DNA of 64,000 bases from Streptomyces albireticuli (GCF_021228125.1 NZ_JAJQQS010000006.1:248001-312000); one strand, 5' to 3'; counted from the first letter of the stretch, positions 8,430-17,560 are shown. A program made the numbers and translations. Notes: generated from the letters alone by a model not told the origin.

Positions 8430-9623
8430 TCAGTACGGAGGCGGAGGCGGCGCCGGCCCCAGCGTCGTCGTCCCCGGAGCCGCCCGGTGCCCCAGCCCCG
8501 TGCGGTACGCGTCCAACGCCGCCTCCACCCGCCCCGTACGCCGCAGCAGATCCCCCAGCAGGCGGCAGAGGTCCGCGAGGTCGCCCGCCGCGCCCGTGCG
8601 CTCCAGGAGGGACAGGGCCGAGCAGTAGTGCTCCTCCGCGGACTCGTGCTCGCCGCGCTCCTCCGCGATGAGGCCCAGCAGGCGGTGCGCGCCGCCCGCG
8701 TGGACGGCGCCGCGCTCGGCGCCCAGCGCCGAGGGCGCGAGCAGCGGGCTCAGCAGCTCGGCGGCCGCCGCGGCCTTGCCGCGCCGCCGCAGCACGTCCG
8801 CCAGTTCCACTTCCACCTGCGTGGTGAACAGCACCGCGCGCTTGGCGGCCAGCATGTCGCGGGCCGTGCGCAGCTCGCTCTCGGCGCCCTCCAGATCGCC
8901 GGCCTGGGAGCGCACGTAGCCGCGCATCCAGTGGCAGTGGGCCAGGTCGGTGCGGACGCCCAGCTTGCGGTACAGCTCCTGGGCGCGGGCGAGGGAGGCG
9001 TCGGCCTCCGCGATGCGGCCCTCGGCGATGAGGGTCCGGGCGACGCCGCGGTGCATTCCGGCCACCAGCGCCGGATCCCTCACCTGCGGTGCGAGCGACT
9101 GCGCGAGCTGCGCGGCGTGGACGGCGCGGGCGTGCGCTCCCATGTCCATGTACGGGGCGATGGAGGCCGTGTGGAGGTGCATCAGCGCCTCCGCGTCGTG
9201 CGTACCCGAGGCGGTCAGCGCCTCGACGGTGGTCTCCAGGAGATAGCAGGCGTAGCGCAGTTCGCCCGCCAGCAGATGGGCGGTGGCCCGGCCGCGCAGC
9301 GCCGGTACGCGCCGGGGCAGCGGCTCCTCGGCGAGCAGCCCTTCGGCGGTGGCGAAGTGGTCGCGGGCCTCGGCGAGTTCACCCGTCTCCAGGCCGCACT
9401 CGCCGAGCCCGAGGAGCGCCGTGAACTGCTCCTCCACCAGGCCCAGCCGGGCCGCGTCCTCCCGGGCCGCGCGGAACAGCCCGGCCGCGTCCTCCGCGGC
9501 GCCCGTGGACAGCGTGCGCCGGGCGGCGGCCAGCCGTTTCCGTACACCGGTCGCCGAGTGCGGGGGCCTGCCGGTGCCGGCGGGCCCGTCCGCCCGTATG
9601 CCGTGGGTGCTGTTCTCCGCCAC
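8430..9623 (-). CDS. Tetratricopeptide-repeat protein
   Basis: A 397-residue all-helical soluble protein made of TPR-like pairs over most of its length (AARRTLSTGAAEDAAGLFRA, LLGLGECGLETGELAEARDH, ARTLIAEGRIAEADASLARA, RGYVRSQAGDLEGAESELRT, LGLIAEERGEHESAEEHYCS, LCRLLGDLLRRTGRVEAALD). It likely acts as a protein-interaction scaffold. GTG 9623 follows GAGGGG by about 6 nt. It has no HTH or ATPase domain, unlike the SARP/MalT regulators that share TPRs. It is divergent from the aminopeptidase gene, with 89 bp between the starts. Confidence 0.85.
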   Translation of the reverse strand: MAENSTHGIRADGPAGTGRPPHSATGVRKRLAAARRTLSTGAAEDAAGLFRAAREDAARLGLVEEQFTALLGLGECGLETGELAEARDHFATAEGLLAEEPLPRRVPALRGRATAHLLAGELRYACYLLETTVEALTASGTHDAEALMHLHTASIAPYMDMGAHARAVHAAQLAQSLAPQVRDPALVAGMHRGVARTLIAEGRIAEADASLARAQELYRKLGVRTDLAHCHWMRGYVRSQAGDLEGAESELRTARDMLAAKRAVLFTTQVEVELADVLRRRGKAAAAAELLSPLLAPSALGAERGAVHAGGAHRLLGLIAEERGEHESAEEHYCSALSLLERTGAAGDLADLCRLLGDLLRRTGRVEAALDAYRTGLGHRAAPGTTTLGPAPPPPPY

Positions 9624-9712
9624 TGCCGCCCCTCGGTAGGTTGCGCCGTGCGCATCGTCAAGCGATCGGTGTCCCGCAGGTGAAGAATCTGTTCGTACGT
9701 GAGGATGGAACC

Positions 9713-11053
9713 ATGCCCCAGCCCGTCGGCGAAGCGGCCGTCGTAGCACCGCCGTACGCCCCGGCCACCGTCCGTCAGCCGGGGCTCGTCCTCACCGATC
9801 ACCACTTCGACGTACCGCTCGACCACGCGGACCCCGACGGTGAGCGCATCCGGCTCTACGCACGCGAGGTCGTCGCGACCCGGCGCGCCGGGGAAGAACT
9901 CCCCTGGCTCGTCTACCTCCAGGGCGGCCCCGGCTTCCCCGCGGGCCGCCCCCTGGGCCGGGAGAACTGGCTCGACCGAGCCCTGGACGACTACCGCGTC
10001 CTCCTCCTCGACCAGCGGGGCACCGGCCGCTCCACGCCCGCCAACCGCCAGACGCTGCCGCTCCGCGGCACCCCGGCCCGGCAGGCCGACTATCTGGCCC
10101 ACTTCCGGGCCGACTCCATCGTCCGCGACTGCGAGCACGTCCGGGCGCGGCTGACCGGCGGCCGGCCCTGGACCGTGCTCGGGCAGAGCTTCGGCGGCTT
10201 CTGCGCCGTCACCTACCTGTCGCTGGCACCGGAGGGGCTGGCGGAGGTGCTGATCACGGGCGGTCTGCCGTCCCTGGACGCCGACGCGGACACCGTCTAC
10301 CGCGCGGCCTACCCGCGCATGGAGCGGAAGTCCCTCGCCCACTACGCCCGCTACCCCGGCGACGAGGACGCCGCCCGGCGCATAGCCGCCCATCTCGCCG
10401 ACCACGAGGAGACCCTGCCGGACGGCACCCTGCTGACCGTGGGCGCCTTCCAGCAACTCGGCATCCTCCTCGGCACGGGGGACGGCTCGCACCGGCTGCA
10501 CTACCTCCTGGAGGACGCCTTCGTGCCCACGGCCGCCGGGCCGCGGCTCTCCGACGCCTTCACCGAACAGGCCGCGGCGGTGCTCTCCCGCGCGCAGTGC
10601 CCGCTCTACGCAATCCTCCATGAGGCCATTTATGCCCAGGACGGGCGCGCGACGCACTGGTCCGCGGATCGCGTCCGCGCGGAATTCCCGCAGTTCGACC
10701 GGCATACGGACGAGGGGGCGCGTTTTCTCTTCACGGGCGAGACCGTGCACCCCTGGATGCTTCGCACGCACCCTTCCCTGCGCCCCCTGCGCCCTGTCGC
10801 GCAACTCCTCGCGGAGCGTGAGGGGTGGGGACCGCTGTACGACGCGGCCCGGCTGGCCCGGAACACGGTGCCGGTGGCGGCGGCGGTCTACCAGGACGAT
10901 CTGTTCGTGGACACGGGGCATTCGCTGCGGACGGCCGAGGGGATCGGGGGGTTGCGGACGTGGGTGACGTCCGAGTTCGAGCATGACGGGGTTCGGGTGG
11001 GTGGGCGGGTGGTGCTGGATCGGTTGCTGGGGTTGGTGCGGGGGGAGTTGTGA
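9713..11053 (+). CDS. S33-family aminopeptidase (proline iminopeptidase-like)
   Basis: A 446-residue alpha/beta hydrolase of the S33 prolyl aminopeptidase type. It has the oxyanion-loop motif LQGGPGFP at about 70, DQRGTGRS at 100, nucleophile elbow GQSFGG with Ser159, and a late acid/His pair in VYQDDLFVDTGHSL. Members release N-terminal Pro or other residues from peptides in the cytosol. No signal peptide is seen. ATG 9713 follows GAGGATGGAACC. A composite palindromic repeat lies downstream. Confidence 0.9.
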   Translation: MPQPVGEAAVVAPPYAPATVRQPGLVLTDHHFDVPLDHADPDGERIRLYAREVVATRRAGEELPWLVYLQGGPGFPAGRPLGRENWLDRALDDYRVLLLDQRGTGRSTPANRQTLPLRGTPARQADYLAHFRADSIVRDCEHVRARLTGGRPWTVLGQSFGGFCAVTYLSLAPEGLAEVLITGGLPSLDADADTVYRAAYPRMERKSLAHYARYPGDEDAARRIAAHLADHEETLPDGTLLTVGAFQQLGILLGTGDGSHRLHYLLEDAFVPTAAGPRLSDAFTEQAAAVLSRAQCPLYAILHEAIYAQDGRATHWSADRVRAEFPQFDRHTDEGARFLFTGETVHPWMLRTHPSLRPLRPVAQLLAEREGWGPLYDAARLARNTVPVAAAVYQDDLFVDTGHSLRTAEGIGGLRTWVTSEFEHDGVRVGGRVVLDRLLGLVRGEL

Positions 11054-11103
11054 CGGGGGGTTGGCCGGGGTGAGGGGCGGGTGCGGCGTGGGGGTGCGGG
11101 CGG

Positions 11104-11330
11104 GTTGCCGCTGCGCGGGGCTCTGTCCCCTACCCGCCCCTTCCCGAACCGGGGCTCCGCCCCGGACCCCGGTCCTCAAACGCCGGACGGGCTGATTCGT
11201 TGCCCGGAACCGGGCGAATTCAGCCCGTCCGGCGCTTGAGGACACCGCGCGTCAGCGCGGAAGGGGGCCCGGGGGCTTGCCCCCGGTTTCGGGAAGGGGC
11301 GGGTAGGGGACAAGGCCCGCCGCAGGCGCA
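11104..11330. repeat. Composite long palindrome, copy 2
   Basis: Same architecture as copy 1, with an expanded centre. TCCTCAAACGCCGGACGGGCTGA (11173-11195) pairs with TTCAGCCCGTCCGGCGCTTGAGGA (about 11219-11242) around a loop that contains its own small hairpin (TTGCCCGGAACCGGGCGAA). Flanking arms are GGGGCTCCGCCCCGG and the CCCGCCCCTTCCCGAA / TTTCGGGAAGGGGCGGG pair. It lies downstream of the aminopeptidase gene, probably as a terminator. Confidence 0.88.
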
Positions 11331-11450
11331 CCACCCCGCCCGCACCCCCACGCCGCACCAACCCCACACCCCAACCCCGCCCCACCCATTGCCCCCCACC
11401 CCCCGACTCCCTACCTTGGGCCGCACCCACCGCCGCCCCCGGGAGTCCCC

Positions 11451-12746
11451 GTGCGCAGACGAATACCCCTCACCCTCGCCCTCACCGTCGCCGCAACCCT
11501 CATCACCGCGGCAACAGCCACAGCAACCCCCGCACCAACCCCCGCCCCCACCCAACGCCCCCAACCCGTCGAATACTTCACCGGCCCCGACGGCCACCCC
11601 CGACACACCACCGTCCCCGCGTCCCCCACCCCTCCCCACCCCCTCCGGCCGTCCGCCCCCGGTGACGGCGACGTGACGCCCGTCGTCGAGAACGGGCCCG
11701 TCGCCACCAAGCTCGACGTCGTCTTCGTCGGGGACGGGTACACCGGTGCCGAGCAAACCGACTTCCACGCGGACGTCCGCGCCAAGTGGGAGAAGATCGC
11801 GGCCGTCGAGCCGTACGCCTCCTACCGGCGGCTCTTCAACGTGTGGGCCGTCAGCGCCGTGTCGCGTCAGTCCGGTGTCTCCGGCGACCCCGTGCAGGGC
11901 GTCGTGAAGGACACCGCCCTGAAGTCCACGTTCTTCTGCGACGGCATCGAACGGCTGCTGTGCGTCGACACCGGCCGCGTCGAGTCGTACGCGGCGAGGG
12001 CACCCGCCGCCGATCTCGTCGTGGTGCTGTCCAACTCCGCCAAGTACGGCGGCGCGGGCTACAACGACGTCGTCTCGCAGGTGGGTTACGACGGCATCGC
12101 CACCGCCTCCTCCGACCACTCCAAGTCCGACCAGGTCGCCGTCCACGAGACCGGGCACTCGCTCGGCAAGCTCGCGGACGAGTACCAGTACGACGAGTAC
12201 GGGACGTACACCGGCGCCGAGCCCTGGGAGGTCAACATCAGCAAGCTGCGCGCCGACGAGCAGGCCGCACAGCGGATGAAGTGGTACCGCTGGCTGGGCG
12301 AGACCTCGCCGGACGGTGGGGCGGTCGGTGCGTACGAAGGCGGCGGCTACTACCCCAAGGGCCTCTACCGCCCCACCGAGAACTCCGAGATGCGCACGCT
12401 CGGCCGTGAGTTCAACCTGCCGGGCCGCGAGGCGATGATCGCGGGCTTCCACCGGCACGCGAGCGTCCTGACCAGCGAGGTCGCGCCGGGCGCCGAGGTC
12501 GGCCGCGGCGACCGGATCGAGGTCCGGACGCCGGCCGCCACGACGGTCGTCCGGTGGTACGCCGACGGGCGCGAGGTCTTCCGCGCCCGCGGCCGGACGG
12601 CGGTCACCCCGCGCTTCCTCGGCATCCGCCCGGACGGCCGCGCGCACGTGGTGACGGCGACGGCCGTGGACACGACGGACGCGGTGCGCGACCCGGAACT
12701 GCGGCGGCGTCTGACGGGCTCGCTGAGCTGGCACGTGACGCGCTGA
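11451..12746 (+). CDS. Secreted M64 (IgA-peptidase-like) metallopeptidase
   Basis: A 431-residue secreted zinc peptidase. The signal peptide (residues 1-26) ends near ATATATPAP, followed by a Pro/Thr-rich linker. The catalytic motif is H232-E-T-G-H236-SLGKLADEY, with LDVVFVGDGYTGAEQTDFHAD upstream and a Cys pair (FFCDGIERLLC), all typical of peptidase M64. The C-terminal 80 residues look Ig-like (TVVRWYADGREVFRARGR, HVVTATAVDTTDAVRD). The GTG start follows GGGAGTCCCC weakly. Members hydrolyse proteins outside the cell; substrate unknown. Confidence 0.92.
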   Translation: MRRRIPLTLALTVAATLITAATATATPAPTPAPTQRPQPVEYFTGPDGHPRHTTVPASPTPPHPLRPSAPGDGDVTPVVENGPVATKLDVVFVGDGYTGAEQTDFHADVRAKWEKIAAVEPYASYRRLFNVWAVSAVSRQSGVSGDPVQGVVKDTALKSTFFCDGIERLLCVDTGRVESYAARAPAADLVVVLSNSAKYGGAGYNDVVSQVGYDGIATASSDHSKSDQVAVHETGHSLGKLADEYQYDEYGTYTGAEPWEVNISKLRADEQAAQRMKWYRWLGETSPDGGAVGAYEGGGYYPKGLYRPTENSEMRTLGREFNLPGREAMIAGFHRHASVLTSEVAPGAEVGRGDRIEVRTPAATTVVRWYADGREVFRARGRTAVTPRFLGIRPDGRAHVVTATAVDTTDAVRDPELRRRLTGSLSWHVTR

Positions 12747-12792
12747 GCGGGTTCGTGACGCGCCGAGCCGGTACGTACGGCGCCGACGGGGG

Positions 12793-13007
12793 CGGGGCTG
12801 CTCGCTTCCGGCAGCACGTACGGCGCCGGCGCCGGCGGGGCTTCCGCTGACCCGGCGTCCGGCAGCGCGTGCCGCGTCGTGGGCGGGGCTTCCGCTGACC
12901 CCGCGTCTGACAGCGCGTGCCGCGCCGTGGGCGGGGCTTCCGCTGACCCGGCGTCCGACAGCGCGTACCGCGCCGTGGGCCGGGCTCACGCTACCCCGCG
13001 TCCAGCA
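12793..13007. repeat. 48-bp minisatellite
   Basis: Three full 48-bp units (12837-12884, 12885-12932, 12933-12980), each starting GGGGCTTCCGCTGACCC, are flanked by degraded partial units at 12793-12836 and 12981-13007. The array lies between convergent genes and its last partial unit holds the TetR stop codon. The unit length is a multiple of three, so frames stay open through the array. Confidence 0.85.
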
Positions 13008-13704
13008 CCCCCGCCTCGCCCCCGTAGGCCCGCACCACCCGCCCGTACCCCCTGGCCAGTGCCGCCCCCGCCGCCTCCCGCACGCGGTCCGTCGGGTCGC
13101 CCGCCGCCAGCGACTCGTGCAGCGCCTCGAAGCCCAGCTCCCGCGCCGTGTTCGCCAGGGCCGCGAACGCCGCCAGCTCGGCCCGTACGGCCGGGTCGGC
13201 GGCGCGCGGGCCCGCCCGTTCGACGAGGAGTCCCTCCAGGAGCAGCCGGCGGTGGTGGGCGAGGGGGTGGTAGCTGCGGCGCAGGGCCGCGCTGTCGAGG
13301 AGGACCCGGGAGAAGACCCGGGCCTGGTCCATGGAGTCCTCCTCCAGGGCGATCTCGAAGGCTTCGACGTAGGCGCGGCCCAGCCGTTCGAGGAGCTGGG
13401 CGCCCGTGGCGGCGCCGGTCACGGCGGCCGTCACCTTCGGCTCGAAGTCGTCGCGGCGGCCGAAGAAGATGTCCTCCTTCGACGCGTAGTGCGTGAAGAC
13501 GGTGGCCGGGGCCACCTCCGCCGCCGCTGCGATCCGGGTGAGCGTCACGGCGTCGAAACCGTCCTCGGCGAAGAGCCGGAAGGCCGCCTGGGCGATCGCG
13601 CGGCGGGTGCGCTCCCGCTTGCGCTCGCGCAGACCGGTCGTCGCGGGGGGTGAGGTCCGCGCGCGGGGCGCCGGTGCGGTGTCGGTGCGGGCGGCGGAAG
13701 TCAT
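12991..13704 (-). CDS. TetR-family transcriptional repressor
   Basis: A 237-residue regulator. The TetR HTH is at about residues 30-80 ([47 protein letters not shown]), followed by a helical ligand-binding domain. It is divergent from an MFS exporter gene, and a near-perfect inverted repeat lies in the shared spacer, so it probably represses the MFS/VOC genes and itself until it binds a drug-like effector. The C-terminal codons run into the 48-bp minisatellite. Confidence 0.93.
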   Translation of the reverse strand: MTSAARTDTAPAPRARTSPPATTGLRERKRERTRRAIAQAAFRLFAEDGFDAVTLTRIAAAAEVAPATVFTHYASKEDIFFGRRDDFEPKVTAAVTGAATGAQLLERLGRAYVEAFEIALEEDSMDQARVFSRVLLDSAALRRSYHPLAHHRRLLLEGLLVERAGPRAADPAVRAELAAFAALANTARELGFEALHESLAAGDPTDRVREAAGAALARGYGRVVRAYGGEAGVLDAG

Positions 13705-13731
13705 ACCTCCAGAATAGCCGCCCGGCCAGCA

Positions 13732-13769
13732 GAATTAGAGGTGCTACATTTTTATAGCGCCTCTAATTC
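13732..13769. promoter_or_regulatory. Likely TetR operator
   Basis: GAATTAGAGGTGCTA (13732-13746) and TAGCGCCTCTAATTC (13755-13769) form an inverted repeat with 14 of 15 bp matching and an 8-bp T-rich spacer. It is AT-rich in a 72% GC background and lies 28 bp upstream of the tetR start on the divergent spacer, the expected place for the autoregulatory operator. Confidence 0.8.
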
Positions 13770-13810
13770 CGAGTACCGGAGGGTGCCGCCTCGCCGCGTC
13801 ACCTTCCGCC

Positions 13811-13897
13811 GTCCCCGCAAGACGTCCCCCCAAGACGTCCCCCGGTAAGCCGTCCCCGTAAGCCGTCCCGTCCCCTCAAGCCGTGTCCGCAAGTCGT
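13811..13897. repeat. Degenerate short repeats in MFS leader
   Basis: About six or seven degenerate copies of an AAG(A/C)CGTCCC(C) motif with 11-15 bp spacing lie between the operator and the MFS start. They probably fall in the 5' untranslated region. No function is apparent. Confidence 0.6.
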
Positions 13898-13922
13898 GCC
13901 CTCAGCGTGAGGACGTTCCGCC

Positions 13923-15437
13923 ATGCGCACAGCCGACTCGTCGCAGCCGCCGGCCCGGAACCACCGCGAACCCGCAGCCGCCCCCGCCTCCGAAGCCGCT
14001 CCCGAAGCCGTACCCTCCTCCGCCCCCGGCCGGCCCCGGTCCGCCACCGCCGTCCTCGTCCTCGCCTGCGCCGCCCAGTTCATGGTCATCCTCGATGTGA
14101 CGATCGTGAACGTGGCGCTCCCCGCCATGCGTGCCGAGTTACGCCTCGACGCCGCGGGCCAGCAGTGGATCGTCAACGCCTACACCCTCGGTTTCGCCGG
14201 CCTGCTGCTCCTCGGCGGCCGGACGGCCGATCTCGTCGGCACCCGCCGCGCCTTCCTGGCCGGCGTCGTCGGCTTCACCCTCGCCTCCCTGGCGGGCGGC
14301 CTCGCCACCGGGGGCGGTCCGCTCGTCGCGGCCCGCGCCGTCCAGGGCGCCGGCGCCGCGTTCCTCGCGCCCGCCACCCTCGCGCTGATCATGCGGACCT
14401 TCACCGAACCCGCCCCGAGGGCCCGCGCGATGGGCGCCTGGAGCGTCGTCACGGCGGCCGGCGGCGCGGTCGGGGCGGTGGTCGGCGGGGCGCTCACCGA
14501 GTACGCCGGATGGCGCTGGGTGCTCTTCGTCAACGTCCCCATAGGCGCCGCGCTGCTGACCGCGGCGCTCCTGTACGTACCGGCGGCGGGCGGCGGCCGG
14601 GGCGGGGCGCGCCGGCTCGACCTGCCCGGCGCCCTCACGGTCACGGCGGGCCTGACCGCCCTCGTCCACGGGACGATCGGCAGCGAGACGCACGGCTGGG
14701 GCTCCCCGCACGTCTGGGGCCCGGCCGGCGCGGGGGCGCTGCTGCTGGCCGGATTCGTCGTCATCGAGTCGCGGGTCGCCCAGCCGCTCGTACCCCTGGC
14801 GATCCTGCGCCACCGCGGCCTCGCCGTCGCCAACCCGCTGGTGATGGCGATGAGCGGGGCCGGGTTCTCGATGTGGTTCCTGCTCTCCCTGCACCTCCAG
14901 CAGAATCTGGGGCTCGGCGCGGTCGAGGCGGGTCTGTGCTTCGTGCCCGGGTCGCTCGCCATCATCGTGGGCGCGCGGACCGCGACCCGTCTCGTCGCCC
15001 GTACGGGGTCCCGCCCGCTGGTCGTCGCCGGGATGGCGCTGAGCACCGCCGGCTTCGTGTGGCTGTCGCGGATCGGCGGCGCGGGCGGCGGTTACGCCGA
15101 CGAGGTGGCCGGGCCGTTCGTCCTCGCGTCCCTCGGCTTCGGGCTGTCCCTCATGCCCGCCATGGTCGCCGCCACCAGCGGCACGGACCCGGCCGAGGCC
15201 GGGCTTGCCGCCGGCCTCGTCAACACCTCCCGCCAGGTCGGCGGCGCGCTGGGCCTCGCCGTGCTCGCCACCGTCGCCTCGCACACCACGGCCGCCCGCC
15301 TGGCCCGGCGGCCCCACGAACTTCAGCAGGCGCTGACCGCCGGATACGGCCGGGCCCTGCTGACCGCCGCCGCGTTCACCGCGTGTGCGGCGCTGGGCGC
15401 CTTCGCCCTGCCCGGCGGGCGGGGGAGGACGCCGTGA
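13923..15437 (+). CDS. MFS drug exporter, DHA2 (14-TM) type
   Basis: A 504-residue integral membrane protein predicted to export drug-like compounds with proton antiport. The first 45 residues are a hydrophilic Ala/Pro-rich tail. Helix 1 contains FMVILDVTIVNVALPAM (DHA2 motif D1), followed by NAYTLGFAGLLLLGGRTADLVGTRR (motif A) and RAVQGAGAAFLAPATLALI plus GGALTEYAGWRWVLFVNVPIG (motif C region). The hydrophobic pattern is consistent with about 14 helices. It is divergent from tetR with an operator between; a VOC gene follows 89 bp after its stop. Confidence 0.93.
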   Translation: MRTADSSQPPARNHREPAAAPASEAAPEAVPSSAPGRPRSATAVLVLACAAQFMVILDVTIVNVALPAMRAELRLDAAGQQWIVNAYTLGFAGLLLLGGRTADLVGTRRAFLAGVVGFTLASLAGGLATGGGPLVAARAVQGAGAAFLAPATLALIMRTFTEPAPRARAMGAWSVVTAAGGAVGAVVGGALTEYAGWRWVLFVNVPIGAALLTAALLYVPAAGGGRGGARRLDLPGALTVTAGLTALVHGTIGSETHGWGSPHVWGPAGAGALLLAGFVVIESRVAQPLVPLAILRHRGLAVANPLVMAMSGAGFSMWFLLSLHLQQNLGLGAVEAGLCFVPGSLAIIVGARTATRLVARTGSRPLVVAGMALSTAGFVWLSRIGGAGGGYADEVAGPFVLASLGFGLSLMPAMVAATSGTDPAEAGLAAGLVNTSRQVGGALGLAVLATVASHTTAARLARRPHELQQALTAGYGRALLTAAAFTACAALGAFALPGGRGRTP

Positions 15438-15526
15438 CACCACTCGCGCGCGACGAAGCGGTCGACGCGGCAGCCGAAGTATCAGCCGACGTATCAGTCG
15501 ACATAGCATTCGAGGAAAGGGCCACC

Positions 15527-15991
15527 GTGCCCAACGAGTTGAACCACATCATCGTGCACGTCAAGGACCGCCGGGAGACAGGGGCGTTCCTGGCCTGGCT
15601 GGCGGGATCGTCCGAGGCGCCCCTCGACTGGGGTCCCTTCACACAGGTGACCTCCTCCAACGGGGTGGGCGTCGACTTCGCCGACGACCTCGTTCCGGCC
15701 GAGAACATCAACTTCAGCCACCTCGCCTTCCTCGTCACGGACGGGGAGTTCGACGCGGTCCTCGCCCGGATCGCGGAGCGTGAGCTGCCCTTCTGGGCCG
15801 ACCCGCTGCTGGCGGAGGAAGGCAAGATCAACCACGACTACGGCGGGCGCGGCGTCTACGTCCGCGACCCGGGCGGCACCTGTGTCATCGAGTTCATCAC
15901 GACGCCGTACGGGGAGCAGCCGTCGGAGCGGTCCCAGCGGGCGACACCGGAGGCGACGGCCGCGGCGCACGGCGGCGGAACGGGGGGCTGA
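15527..15991 (+). CDS. VOC (glyoxalase/dioxygenase-fold) family protein
   Basis: A 154-residue protein with two beta-alpha-beta-beta-beta modules: NHIIVHVKDRRETGAFLAWL, INFSHLAFLVTDGEFDAVLA, GGRGVYVRDPGGTCVIEFIT. His and Glu positions fit metal binding. GTG 15527 is preferred because GAGGAAAGG lies 7 nt upstream and relatives begin at (M)PxELNH. An in-frame GTG at 15434 overlapping the MFS stop would add 31 atypical residues. It is the probable last gene of the TetR-controlled unit, possibly modifying or binding the exported compound. Confidence 0.88.
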   Translation: MPNELNHIIVHVKDRRETGAFLAWLAGSSEAPLDWGPFTQVTSSNGVGVDFADDLVPAENINFSHLAFLVTDGEFDAVLARIAERELPFWADPLLAEEGKINHDYGGRGVYVRDPGGTCVIEFITTPYGEQPSERSQRATPEATAAAHGGGTGG

Positions 15992-16081
15992 CGGCTCCGG
16001 GGGCTTGACGGTTTCCGGGGGCGACGGGTCTCGTCCCGCCCCGGACGCGGCCGCAGGTCCCTGCCGACCGCACGGGCCGAC

Positions 16082-16153
16082 GGCGCCGTCGTCGGCGCCG
16101 GGAGCCCAGCCCGCCCTGGGAGCCCAGCCGGCCCCTGGGAGCCCCGCCCGCCC
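16082..16153. repeat. Short tandem repeat after VOC gene
   Basis: A GGCGCCG-TCGT-CGGCGCC hairpin (16082-16099) is followed by three 18-19 bp units of (C)TGGGAGCCC(A/C)GCC at 16099-16153. The stretch lies in the 238-bp gap between convergent genes and is probably non-coding. Confidence 0.6.
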
Positions 16154-16196
16154 CGGGTGCGACCGGACGTCCCGCTCACCAAACGGACCGACGGCG

Positions 16197-16237
16197 TGCG
16201 GTGAGCGGGCCCGGCGGATCCCGCCCCGCTCACCGCA
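16197..16237. terminator. Terminator hairpin overlapping a stop codon
   Basis: TGCGGTGAGCGGG (16197-16209) and CCCGCTCACCGCA (16225-16237) form a perfect 13-bp stem. The right arm contains the stop codon of the minus-strand gene. It probably terminates both convergent transcripts. Confidence 0.75.
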
Positions 16238-17405
16238 CCAGTTCGCGCTCCAGCGGCGTCCGGAAGCGGGGCGTGACCCGGGCCTCGCCCATCCAGTCCG
16301 TCAGCCCGGCGGCCTCCGCGTTGATCGCGGAGGCCGCTTCGCGGCCCACGTCCGTCAGCGGCCGCCAGACGATCTGCCCGTTCGCGCGCTGGGCCCAGCC
16401 GCCCACGACCCGGCCGTCCCACCACACCGTCGGCCCGACGTTCCCGGCCCGGTCGAAGAGGGCGGGTACGAGGTCGGGCGACAGGTACCAGTCCCGGCCG
16501 CGCCAGCCCATCGGCGTGGGGTCCAGGCCGGGGAGCAGCGCGGCCCACGGTTCGGCGGGCGGCACGTCGTCCAGGTCGTCCGGCAGGGCGTACCCGGTGA
16601 CGCCGCCCGTCAACTCCACCTCGGCCGCGCCCGCATCGGCCAGTGCCTTACGGGTGTCGCCGAGCGTCCAGCCCGTCCACCACTTCAGATCCGCCTCCGT
16701 CGCGGGCCCGAAGGAGCCGAGCCAGCGCCGGGCGATCTCCGCCTTCGCCTCCCGCACGTCCATCTCCGGGATCCGCGGCACGGGCGCCCACGGGTACAGG
16801 CTGCTGGTCCACGAGCCGCGCGGGCGGGCACGGCGCACGTGCCCGTCGGAGGCCAGCAGCCGCAGCAGCCGGCTGCCGACGCTCTGCCGCGACTCGTACG
16901 GCTTGCCCACCGAGACCGCGATCGTCTCCCGCAGGGCGGGCACGTCCTTGGCGAGCTCGGCCGTCGTCGCCTCACCGCGCGCGGCGAGCGCGTCCAGCAC
17001 CTCCCGCTCCGTCCGCGCGAGCCGCCGCTCGTCCCACCCGCCTTCGGTGCCCTGCTGGAGGAACTTCACGAACTGGGCGCGCTCGCGCACCGCGATCGCG
17101 CGGGCGGTGGAGGATTCGACGTACGGGGCGAGGGCGGTGCTCACGGCGAAGATCGTGCGCCGCATGGACAGCAGCTTCACCAGCGTCACGTCCTCGTAGA
17201 GCGCCCGTTCCACCTCGGCGGGCGAGGGCTCCGCCAGCCGCGCGCACGCCGACAGGTACACGGTCGCGGCGTCCGTGGCGTGCAGCCCCACGAGCGCGTC
17301 GGCGACCTCCTCGACGGACGTGGCGCGGTGCGCGGGGGACAGGAGGTGCCGCCGCGCGAGGCGGGCACGGCGCTGGTCGTCGGAGACGCGGGGGCGGGCG
17401 GTCAT
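16230..17405 (-). CDS. AlkZ/YcaQ-like winged-helix DNA-binding protein
   Basis: A 391-residue protein of the HTH_42 (AlkZ/YcaQ) superfamily, whose studied members are DNA glycosylases for bulky or crosslinked bases. Recognised parts are ARRHLLSPAHRATSVEEVAD, LVKLLSMRRTIFAVS, ARRWLGSFGPATEADLKWWT and PTVWWDGRVVGGWAQR. In studied members the catalytic motif in the GLQAQ region is QxQ or QxD. Here that place reads GLHATDAATVY (H42-A-T-D45), so the usual catalytic Gln is absent. The chosen start is ATG 17405; the ribosome-binding site is weak. The DNA-repair role is by homology only. Confidence 0.85.
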   Translation of the reverse strand: MTARPRVSDDQRRARLARRHLLSPAHRATSVEEVADALVGLHATDAATVYLSACARLAEPSPAEVERALYEDVTLVKLLSMRRTIFAVSTALAPYVESSTARAIAVRERAQFVKFLQQGTEGGWDERRLARTEREVLDALAARGEATTAELAKDVPALRETIAVSVGKPYESRQSVGSRLLRLLASDGHVRRARPRGSWTSSLYPWAPVPRIPEMDVREAKAEIARRWLGSFGPATEADLKWWTGWTLGDTRKALADAGAAEVELTGGVTGYALPDDLDDVPPAEPWAALLPGLDPTPMGWRGRDWYLSPDLVPALFDRAGNVGPTVWWDGRVVGGWAQRANGQIVWRPLTDVGREAASAINAEAAGLTDWMGEARVTPRFRTPLERELVR

Positions 17406-17560
17406 GGGGTGAGCGTAGAAGGGATATAGGGCGGAATCTGTCCTCATGGGGGCGGCGTCCGGGCGATCCCGGCGGCCGGGGCCGGTGGTTCCCCGGCCGG
17501 TAGCGCCCCCAGTCGGTAATGAGGTGCGCGGGCGGAGGGGTGTCTGAGACGGTGCGCGCC

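Noticed and set aside
12793..13007. CRISPR array
   Set aside because: Units are adjacent without spacers and degrade at the edges, so this is a minisatellite; no other spaced repeats or cas genes occur in the window.
15434..15526. Earlier GTG start for the VOC protein overlapping the MFS stop
   Set aside because: The added 31 residues are Ala/Val/Asp-rich and unlike the family; a good ribosome-binding site lies at 15511-15519 before GTG 15527.
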